Part shown: one piece after another, positions 57,894 through 64,000 of the stretch | Numbering within the stretch: the first letter of the stretch is position 1 | Layout of the letters: each line of letters starts with the position of its first letter | Source of the DNA: Serratia marcescens | Lineage (GTDB): Bacteria > Pseudomonadota > Gammaproteobacteria > Enterobacterales > Enterobacteriaceae | Assembly (NCBI RefSeq): GCF_006715005.1 | Contig: NZ_VFMJ01000001.1 | Span: 1,488,001-1,552,000, forward strand | Direction: 5' to 3' | DNA: 64,000 nucleotides | Notes under the pieces: model-generated | Database searches by the model: none | Told to the model about the DNA's origin: nothing | The model's input: the letters and a program-made list of their open reading frames with translations, nothing else | Made by a program: the position numbers and the translations under genes

Positions 57894-59015
57894 TTGAATT
57901 ATCAGTTGATCACTACCGATGCCGGATTGCAGCAGGTCTGCGAGCAGGCGAGAAAGCATGCCCAGATTGCGCTGGACACCGAGTTTGTCAGAACGCGCAC
58001 CTACTATCCTCAGCTGGGCCTGATCCAGCTCTACGACGGTGAACAACTCTCCCTCATCGATCCTCTGCCGATCAAGCAATGGCAGCCGTTTGTCGACCTG
58101 CTGGCCGACACCGCCGTGGTGAAGTTCCTGCATGCCGGCAGTGAAGATCTCGAAGTGTTTCTCAACGCCTTTAAAACGCTGCCGACGCCAATGGTCGATA
58201 CTCAGATCCTGGCGGCCTTTACCGGCCGGCCGCTCTCCTGTGGCTTCGCGACGCTGGTGGCGGAGTATATGAAGGTTGAGCTGGACAAGAGCGAGTCGCG
58301 CACCGACTGGCTGGCGCGTCCGCTGACCGAAAGGCAGTGCGTGTACGCGGCCGCCGACGTGTTCTATTTGCTGCCGATGGCCAAACAGCTGGTGCAGGAG
58401 ACCGAAGAGGCCGGTTGGACTGCGGCGGCCCATAACGAGTGCCTGCTGCTGTGCCAACGTCGTAGCGAGGCGCTGGCGCCGGAATTGGCCTACCGCGAAA
58501 TCAGCAACGCCTGGCAGCTGCGCCCTCGTCAGCTCGGTTGTCTGCAGAAGTTGGCGGAATGGCGGCTGCGCCAGGCACGCGAGCGCGATCTGGCGGTGAA
58601 CTTCGTGGTACGTGAGGAAAACCTGTGGCAGGTGGCGCGTTATATGCCGTCTTCGCTGGGAGAACTGGATTCGCTGGGTCTGAGCGGGCCGGAGATCCGT
58701 TATCACGGCAAAACGCTGTTGGCGCTGGTGGCGGAGGCCGAAGCGCTGGAAGAGTCCGCGTTGCCGGCGCCGTTGGCCAACCTTATCGATCAGCCGGGCT
58801 ACAAGAAGGTGTTCAAAGACATCAAGGCGGCGATCGCTACCGTCAGCGAGCAAAGCGGGTTGAGCAGCGAGCTGTTGGCATCCCGTCGCCAAATTAACCA
58901 ATTGCTGAACTGGCATTGGAAACTGAAGGATGGCGAAAGTCGCCCTGAATTAATCAGCGGCTGGCGCGGCGATCTATTAATGGCACCGTTGCAGGACATC
59001 CTGAAAGATTATTAA
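57894..59015 (+). CDS. rnd: ribonuclease D
   Basis: 373 residues. 3'-5' exoribonuclease that trims tRNA 3' ends. DEDD catalytic site in ALDTEFVRTRTYYPQ, LHAGSEDLEVF and DWLARPLTERQCVYAAADVFY, followed by two HRDC domains (LAEWRLRQARERD; LGELDSLGLSG). Start is TTG at 57894 (N-Y-Q-L-I-T-T-D), as in E. coli where the UUG start limits expression. Convergent with minE. Confidence 0.96.
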   Translation: MNYQLITTDAGLQQVCEQARKHAQIALDTEFVRTRTYYPQLGLIQLYDGEQLSLIDPLPIKQWQPFVDLLADTAVVKFLHAGSEDLEVFLNAFKTLPTPMVDTQILAAFTGRPLSCGFATLVAEYMKVELDKSESRTDWLARPLTERQCVYAAADVFYLLPMAKQLVQETEEAGWTAAAHNECLLLCQRRSEALAPELAYREISNAWQLRPRQLGCLQKLAEWRLRQARERDLAVNFVVREENLWQVARYMPSSLGELDSLGLSGPEIRYHGKTLLALVAEAEALEESALPAPLANLIDQPGYKKVFKDIKAAIATVSEQSGLSSELLASRRQINQLLNWHWKLKDGESRPELISGWRGDLLMAPLQDILKDY

Positions 59016-59207
59016 TCGCTGATTATCACCAGGGCAGGGTAGGGAAACTCTGCTCGGGTGAATATAGGCAGGAAATAATGCGTTGAAGGTAAATCTGGCC
59101 AGAATTTACTTTAAACGAGGCGGCGGCAAAGTTAATTGGGAATAGTCCCAAAGGAAAGCATCGCTTTTTTGCTGCCGATAAAGCTTAATAACTGGATGCG
59201 CATACAG

Positions 59208-59238
59208 TTACCCCCTGCATAAAATATACAGGGGGTAA
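59208..59238. terminator. hairpin after minE
   Basis: Perfect 10-bp inverted repeat TTACCCCCTG/CAGGGGGTAA with an 11-base AT loop, 15 bases past the minE stop in the 237-base gap between convergent rnd and minE. No T tract on the minus strand. Confidence 0.55.
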
Positions 59239-59252
59239 TTAATGCGTCGCAA

Positions 59253-59522
59253 TCATTTAGCTGCTTCTTCCGATTCCGGTAATGTCACGTTAAGTTCAAG
59301 TACCGAAATGTCGTCCCCTTTCTGCTCGAACTGCACGTGCAGCATTTCAGGATCGATCTGAATGTATTTGCAAATAACCGCCAGAATATCGCGTTTCAGA
59401 TCAGGCAGATACGGGGGCTCACTGTCCCCGCGACGACGCTCTGCGACGATAATCTGCAGCCGTTCCTTGGCTATATTGGCTGTCTGTTTTTTGCGGGACA
59501 GAAAGAAGTCTAATAAGGCCAT
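59253..59522 (-). CDS. minE: cell division topological specificity factor MinE
   Basis: 89 residues. N-terminal MinD-binding/membrane helix ([31 protein letters not shown]) and C-terminal dimerisation domain ([13 protein letters not shown]). It stimulates MinD ATPase and drives pole-to-pole oscillation. It follows minD by 3 bases. Confidence 0.98.
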   Translation of the reverse strand: MALLDFFLSRKKQTANIAKERLQIIVAERRRGDSEPPYLPDLKRDILAVICKYIQIDPEMLHVQFEQKGDDISVLELNVTLPESEEAAK

Positions 59523-59525
59523 GGT

Positions 59526-60338
59526 TTATCCCCCAAAAAGGCGTTTCAGGAAACCCTTCTTCTCTTCTTCAATGAAGCGGAATGGGCGTTCTTCCCCCAA
59601 CAAGCGGCAAACGGTATCGTCGTACGCCTTACCGGCGTCTGACTCGGCATCCAGAATGACAGGCTCACCCTGGTTGGAAGCGCGCAGCACGGACTGGTCT
59701 TCCGGAATCACACCCACCAGCGGAATGCGCAGGATTTCCAGCACGTCTTCCATGCTCAGCATGTCGCCACGGCTGACGCGGCCCGGGTTGTAACGGGTCA
59801 GCAGCAGGTGTTCCTTGATTGGCGATTCGCCTTTCTCGGCGCGGCGTGACTTGGAAGAGAGGATACCCAGGATACGGTCAGAGTCGCGTACCGAAGATAC
59901 TTCCGGGTTGGTGGTGATGATAGCTTCGTCGGCGAAATACAGCGCCATCAGCGCACCGGTTTCGATACCGGCCGGTGAATCGCACACCACGAAGTCAAAA
60001 TCCATCTCGCCGAGATCGTTGAGAATTTTTTCAACGCCTTCGCGGGTCAATGCGTCTTTGTCGCGCGTCTGCGAAGCCGGCAGGATATAGAGGTTTTCAG
60101 TGCGTTTGTCTTTGATCAACGCCTGATTCAGCGTGGCATCGCCCTGAATCACGTTCACGAAATCATACACTACCCGACGTTCGCAGCCCATAATCAGGTC
60201 AAGATTACGCAGACCGATATCGAAATCGATCACGACGGTTTTCTTGCCTTTCTGGGCCAGGCCGGTAGCGATGGCCGCGCTCGAAGTGGTCTTGCCAACG
60301 CCCCCTTTACCCGATGTAACAACAATAATGCGTGCCAT
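59526..60338 (-). CDS. minD: septum site-determining ATPase MinD
   Basis: 270 residues. Deviant Walker A SGKGGVGKTTSS, DFDIGLRNLD, VVCDSPAGIE, and a C-terminal amphipathic membrane-targeting helix (EEEKKGFLKRLFGG). Membrane-bound MinD-ATP recruits MinC and is released by MinE. Start M-A-R-I-I-V-V-T-S. Confidence 0.98.
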   Translation of the reverse strand: MARIIVVTSGKGGVGKTTSSAAIATGLAQKGKKTVVIDFDIGLRNLDLIMGCERRVVYDFVNVIQGDATLNQALIKDKRTENLYILPASQTRDKDALTREGVEKILNDLGEMDFDFVVCDSPAGIETGALMALYFADEAIITTNPEVSSVRDSDRILGILSSKSRRAEKGESPIKEHLLLTRYNPGRVSRGDMLSMEDVLEILRIPLVGVIPEDQSVLRASNQGEPVILDAESDAGKAYDDTVCRLLGEERPFRFIEEEKKGFLKRLFGG

Positions 60339-60363
60339 GAAATGGATTCCTTGTCAAAAGGGC

Positions 60364-61059
60364 TTAGTTTAAAGGTTGTATGGTTAAAGCGTTATCCAAC
60401 AGGCTGAGTCGTACGGCCTGCCCGACGTAATCGGACGGGATTTGGTCGCTCAACCAGTACTGCCCTGCGATAGAGACTAGCTCAGCCGCCAGGTGGGTGC
60501 AAAAAATCTGACATTGCGTGTCGCCTGACGCGCCTGCCAGTGCGCGACCGCGCATCATGCCGTAGACATGAATGTTGCCGTCGGCAATCAATTCGGCGCC
60601 GGCGCTGACGCTGCTGGTCACGATAAGATCGCAGTTGCGGGCGTAAATCTGTTGGCCGGAACGGACAGGCGTGCTGATGATGCGTGTTTTGGCGGGGGCG
60701 TTATCCGCCACCACGGGCGCAGGTGCAGGCTCCGGCGCTGCCATCTTCTGGCCTTTGCCTTCGCTCAGCAGCGGCAGCCCAGCGCGGGCTATCGCGCGCT
60801 TTTGACGCTCATCTCTGCAACCGCTGATACCCACAACGCGCAGACCTGCTGCCGCGACAGCCTGTTGAAGTTCTTTCCAGTTCGCATCGCCTTCCAGCGT
60901 TGCGACGTTGATAACAACAGGGGCGTTTTTCAGAAAAGCGGGCGCTTGCTCAACTTTTTCCTGTAACGCCTGACGTATTACCTCGGGCTGCGAATTATGC
61001 AAATGAACAACCGATAGGGTAAAACTGCTGCCTTTTAGCTCAATTGGCGATTGTGACAT
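60364..61059 (-). CDS. minC: septum site-determining protein MinC (FtsZ inhibitor)
   Basis: 231 residues. N-terminal domain that blocks FtsZ assembly ([27 protein letters not shown]), a Pro/Ala linker ([10 protein letters not shown]), and a C-terminal beta-helix domain that binds MinD ([29 protein letters not shown]). First gene of minCDE on the minus strand; divergent from ycgL. Confidence 0.97.
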   Translation of the reverse strand: MSQSPIELKGSSFTLSVVHLHNSQPEVIRQALQEKVEQAPAFLKNAPVVINVATLEGDANWKELQQAVAAAGLRVVGISGCRDERQKRAIARAGLPLLSEGKGQKMAAPEPAPAPVVADNAPAKTRIISTPVRSGQQIYARNCDLIVTSSVSAGAELIADGNIHVYGMMRGRALAGASGDTQCQIFCTHLAAELVSIAGQYWLSDQIPSDYVGQAVRLSLLDNALTIQPLN

Positions 61060-61195
61060 CTATCCTGACTCAGTCTCAGCAACTTTAAATCCCCGGAATA
61101 CCACTCGGGGTGCGATATTCCGATGTACTATAAGCATGTTATAGTCAGAGTTATATCCAGGCAAGACGCTCCCTCAATTAAATAGAGTTAAAAAA

Positions 61196-61468
61196 ATGCT
61201 TTGTGTGATCTATAGAAGCCCGAAACGCGATCAAACTTATCTTTATGTCGAAAAAAAAGACGATTTCTCTCGTGTGCCGGAAGAGCTGATGAAAAGTTTC
61301 GGCGTGCCGCAATTCGCCATGATGCTTTCGCTCGATGAGCGCAAGAAATTGGCCTCGGCGGATATCGACAAGGTGAAGCAGGCGTTGAAAGACGAAGGCT
61401 ATTACCTGCAGTTCCCGCCGCCGGTAGAAAACCTGCTTAACCAGCATCTGGCGGGCGACAAGGCCTGA
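61196..61468 (+). CDS. ycgL: YcgL domain protein
   Basis: 90 residues; YcgL fold ([33 protein letters not shown]). Function not established; the gene is divergent from minC in many gammaproteobacteria. It is followed after 28 bases by the lytic transglycosylase. Confidence 0.94.
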   Translation: MLCVIYRSPKRDQTYLYVEKKDDFSRVPEELMKSFGVPQFAMMLSLDERKKLASADIDKVKQALKDEGYYLQFPPPVENLLNQHLAGDKA

Positions 61469-61496
61469 GACATCGGCCACGGCCAGGGGAGGCGCG

Positions 61497-62519
61497 ATGA
61501 CACGTTCGGCAAGAAGAACCGTATTGGCCGCCTGGCTGACGTTGGGCGGGGTGCTAATGCCGGGCGCAGCGCAGGCGGCGCAGGAGACGACGCTGGCGAC
61601 GAGCGGCCGCGATCCGGCGCAGTTCCCGGCGTATGTCGAGCAACTCAAGCGCCGGGCGCGGGAACAGGGCATCAGTCAGACCACCCTCGACCGCGCCTTT
61701 GCGCAAATTCATTTCGTCGATCGGGTGATCAAGGCCGATCGCAATCAGCCTGAGCAGAAGGTAACCCTGGACGACTATCTGCGGCGGGTGATGACGCCCG
61801 CCAAGGTGCGCCAGGGGCGCGAACTGTACCGGCAGCGCCAGGCGCAATGGACGCGCGCCAGCGATCGCTACCGGGTACCGGGGCGCTATATCATCGCGCT
61901 GTGGGGCATGGAGAGCGCCTACGGCAAGATTCAGGGACGGGAAGACGTGGTGTCTGCGCTGGCGACGCTGGCGTTTGAAGGGCGCCGCGAAGCCTTTTTC
62001 AGCCAGGAACTGATGGCAGCGTTGCAGATAGTCGAGCAGGGGCACGTCGGCGATGCGCCGCTGAAAGGGTCCTGGGCCGGCGCGATGGGGCAATGCCAGT
62101 TTATGCCGAGCTCCTTCTTGCGCTATGCGGCGGACGGCGACGGTGACGGGCGCATCGATATCTGGAACAACATTGATGATGTCTTCGCGTCTACGGCCAG
62201 TTATTTGTCCAAAGAGGGCTGGCAGCCCGGCATCGGCTGGGGGCGCGAGGTCAAATTGCCCGCCGGTTTCAATCGGGCCGAGCTGGGGCTGAAAGACGCG
62301 CAGGCGCGCAGCGTCAACGCCTGGCAACAACGCGGGGTGCGTCGTGCGGATGGCAGCGCGTTGCCGCAGGCCGTTCAGCGCGGTTGGATCATCGCGCCGG
62401 ATGATCTGCAGGGGCGGACGTTCCTGGTCTATGATAATTTTCGCACCCTCATGCACTGGAATCGCTCTTACTATTTCGCCCTCACCGTGGGTATGATGGC
62501 GGACGCGATCGGGCATTGA
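61497..62519 (+). CDS. MltB-family lytic murein transglycosylase
   Basis: 340 residues, signal peptide (VLAAWLTLGGVLMPGAAQA), no lipobox, so soluble in the periplasm. GH103 (SLT_2) domain with catalytic Glu in LWGMESAYGK, plus GAMGQCQFMPSSFLRYA and DIWNNIDDVFAS. It cleaves glycan strands to form 1,6-anhydro-MurNAc ends. No C-terminal peptidoglycan-binding domain is seen. Between ycgL and ycgM it is not part of the E. coli order. Confidence 0.92.
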   Translation: MTRSARRTVLAAWLTLGGVLMPGAAQAAQETTLATSGRDPAQFPAYVEQLKRRAREQGISQTTLDRAFAQIHFVDRVIKADRNQPEQKVTLDDYLRRVMTPAKVRQGRELYRQRQAQWTRASDRYRVPGRYIIALWGMESAYGKIQGREDVVSALATLAFEGRREAFFSQELMAALQIVEQGHVGDAPLKGSWAGAMGQCQFMPSSFLRYAADGDGDGRIDIWNNIDDVFASTASYLSKEGWQPGIGWGREVKLPAGFNRAELGLKDAQARSVNAWQQRGVRRADGSALPQAVQRGWIIAPDDLQGRTFLVYDNFRTLMHWNRSYYFALTVGMMADAIGH

Positions 62520-62577
62520 TCCGGCACACCAATAATCGGCTTGGCGCGCCAAGCCTCTACAGTTTGGGAGAAGCGGT

Positions 62578-63234
62578 ATGTATCAACATAGAGACTGGCA
62601 GGGTTCGCTGCTCGATTTCCCGGTGAACAAGGTGGTTTGCGTCGGCAGCAACTACGCCGATCACATCAAGGAAATGGGCAGCGCGGTTTCCGTCGAGCCG
62701 GTGGTGTTCATCAAACCGGAAACGGCGCTGTGCGATATCCGCCAGCCGGTGGCCATCCCTAAAGAATTCGGTTCAGTACACCATGAGGTAGAGCTGGCGG
62801 TGCTGATCGGTACGCCGTTGAAACAGGCCAACGAAGACCGCGTTGCGCGGGCTATCGCCGGCTACGGTGTGGCGCTCGATCTGACGCTGCGCGATCTGCA
62901 GGCGGGCTTTAAAAAAGCCGGTCAGCCGTGGGAAAAGGCCAAGGCCTTCGACGGTTCCTGCCCGATGTCGGGGTTTATCCCGGTGGCGGAATTCGGCGAT
63001 CCGCAAAATGCCGAGCTGTCGTTGACCGTCAACGAACAACTGCGCCAGCAGGGCAATACGCGTGACATGATCACGCCGATCCTGCCGCTTATCAGCTACA
63101 TGAGCCGTTTCTTCACGCTGCGCGCTGGCGATATCATCCTGACCGGCACGCCGCAGGGCGTGGGCCCGATGGCCTCCGGCGACATGCTGAAAATCAGCCT
63201 GAACGGCAAAATGCTCAGCACCCGCGTGATCTGA
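62578..63234 (+). CDS. ycgM: fumarylacetoacetate hydrolase family protein YcgM
   Basis: 218 residues of the FAH fold. Metal-binding acidic residues lie in HHEVELAVLIG and GVALDLTLRDLQ; VCVGSNYADHIKEM and GTPQGVGPM are conserved. Members act as oxaloacetate decarboxylases/tautomerases or acylpyruvate hydrolases; the substrate is not clear from sequence. Start follows GGGAGAAG. Confidence 0.93.
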   Translation: MYQHRDWQGSLLDFPVNKVVCVGSNYADHIKEMGSAVSVEPVVFIKPETALCDIRQPVAIPKEFGSVHHEVELAVLIGTPLKQANEDRVARAIAGYGVALDLTLRDLQAGFKKAGQPWEKAKAFDGSCPMSGFIPVAEFGDPQNAELSLTVNEQLRQQGNTRDMITPILPLISYMSRFFTLRAGDIILTGTPQGVGPMASGDMLKISLNGKMLSTRVI

Positions 63235-63241
63235 TTTCTCC

Positions 63242-63266
63242 TTGCCGCCGGCGCCGTCGGCGGCAA
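63242..63266. other. hairpin between ycgM and ycgN
   Basis: Inverted repeat TTGCCGCC/GGCGGCAA around 9 bases, just after the ycgM stop, without T tract. Confidence 0.5.
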
Positions 63267-63356
63267 AGCTTGCATCTTGTGGCTAAAATGTCTATATAGT
63301 CCCCCCTCGAACCTGTGCGCAGGTGACTTATCCATTTACCGAAACCGGACGCTAAC

Positions 63357-63803
63357 ATGTCACAACTCGCTTTTTGGCAACAGAAAACGCTGGCGGAAAT
63401 GTCAGAACAAGAGTGGGAATCGCTGTGCGACGGGTGCGGGCAATGCTGTTTGAATAAGCTGATCGACGAAGATACCGACGAGATTTATTTTACCAACGTA
63501 GCCTGCAACCAGCTCAACATCAAATCCTGCCAATGCCGTAACTATGAGCGGCGCTTTGAGCTGGAAGAAGACTGCATCAAACTGACGCGCGAGAACCTCA
63601 CTACCTTTGAGTGGTTGCCACCGACCTGCGCCTATCGCCTGATCGGTGAAGGCAAGCCGCTGTTCCCCTGGCACCCGCTGCTGAGCGGCTCCAAGGCGGC
63701 GATGCACGGCGAGCGCATCACGGTGCGGCACATTGCGGTGCGCGAGAGTGAGGTGGTGGACTGGCAGGACCATATCCTCAACAAGCCGGACTGGGCCAGA
63801 TAA
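63357..63803 (+). CDS. ycgN: YcgN family protein (UPF0260, cysteine cluster)
   Basis: 148 residues. Cysteine-rich N-terminal half with CDGCGQCC and [11 protein letters not shown], a pattern expected to bind zinc or an iron-sulfur cluster; the family resembles the CxxCGxCC proteins. Function unknown. It lies after ycgM, as in E. coli. Confidence 0.93.
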   Translation: MSQLAFWQQKTLAEMSEQEWESLCDGCGQCCLNKLIDEDTDEIYFTNVACNQLNIKSCQCRNYERRFELEEDCIKLTRENLTTFEWLPPTCAYRLIGEGKPLFPWHPLLSGSKAAMHGERITVRHIAVRESEVVDWQDHILNKPDWAR

Positions 63804-63839
63804 AGGCAGGCGCTTGCAGGGTAAGACGGGCTTCATGCA

Positions 63840-63871
63840 AGAGGGCTGCGTGTTCAGACACGCCGCCCTCT
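63840..63871. terminator. long hairpin after ycgN
   Basis: AGAGGGC-T-GCGTGT / ACACGC-C-GCCCTCT, a 13-pair stem with one mismatch and a TCAG loop, 37 bases past the ycgN stop. No T tract, so its termination role is uncertain. Confidence 0.6.
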
Positions 63872-63925
63872 GTGCTATCCAGAGCGTTACCCACGGGCGC
63901 TGGTTTTATGGCATAAGCCGGCACT

Positions 63926-64000
63926 TCACGCTTTTTTATCGCGGCGATGCCAGTTAGCCAGGTTTTTCAGCGGCTGCTTCACATACGGGCTGGCTTTGAT
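63926..64000 (-). CDS. C-terminal end of an unidentified protein (cut by window edge)
   Basis: On the minus strand the last 24 codons read I-K-A-S-P-Y-V-K-Q-P-L-K-N-L-A-N-W-H-R-R and D-K-K-A before TGA. The frame is open to the window edge. Too short to identify; a gene convergent with ycgN is plausible. Confidence 0.4.
   Translation of the reverse strand: MKASPYVKQPLKNLANWHRRDKKA

Overview
The window is chromosomal DNA of an enterobacterium with GC-rich coding regions. Proteins such as MdtH, CmoB, MepM, Zwf, FadD, AspS and MurJ read as close orthologues of Escherichia coli proteins, but small differences in gene content point to Serratia (S. marcescens or a near relative), which is an inference from recalled proteins and gene order. 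No rRNA, tRNA, CRISPR array, prophage, integrase or insertion sequence was seen. The left edge cuts yoaE and the right edge cuts a minus-strand gene.

Layout. 1-8.4 kb: yoaE (partial), a CSS-EAL phosphodiesterase, sdaA, nudL-pabB, then a WaaH-type LPS glycosyltransferase in AT-rich DNA, and yoaH. 8.4-13.4 kb: purT with a PurR box, a cold-shock gene, dbpA, SOS-controlled yebG, yqfB, a yebF homologue, yceB. 13.5-21.7 kb: a second UbiB/ABC1-type kinase directly behind grxB, an unrecognised 82-residue protein, mdtH, then rimJ-yceH-mviM-murJ. 21.7-33.6 kb: argS, an AT-rich gap with tiny ORFs, yecM, a PatB/MalY-type lyase, cutC (with a possible MicL sRNA at its end), a two-gene unit of a lipoprotein plus a 696-residue coiled-coil FKBP protein carrying 129-bp tandem repeats, cmoA-cmoB, yecN, yecE, yecD. 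33.8-39.4 kb: fmdB-like gene, aspS-nudB-yebC-ruvC, ruvA-ruvB behind a LexA box that doubles as the stem of the ruvC terminator. 39.5-44.5 kb: znuCB and divergent znuA around a Zur box, mepM, lpxM. 44.5-50.8 kb: an 11-repeat leucine-rich-repeat protein, pykA, hexR, zwf with a HexR box, and eda with no edd between. 50.8-64 kb: mdtJI behind a long leader with a short upstream ORF, yoaB, yoaA, tsaB, yeaY, fadD with a FadR box, rnd, minCDE, ycgL, a lytic transglycosylase, ycgM, ycgN.

Functionally the window is mostly housekeeping: central carbon (sdaA, pykA, zwf, eda), tRNA modification and charging (cmoAB, tsaB, argS, aspS), DNA repair (ruvABC, yoaA, yebG), cell envelope (murJ, mepM, lpxM, waaH, lytic transglycosylase), zinc uptake (znuABC) and division-site placement (minCDE). 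Operators for PurR, LexA (two), Zur, HexR and FadR are legible. The parts not explained by the shared enterobacterial backbone, and best candidates for undescribed biology, are the lipoprotein/coiled-coil FKBP pair, the grxB-linked ABC1 kinase, the LRR protein behind pykA, and the mdtJI leader.
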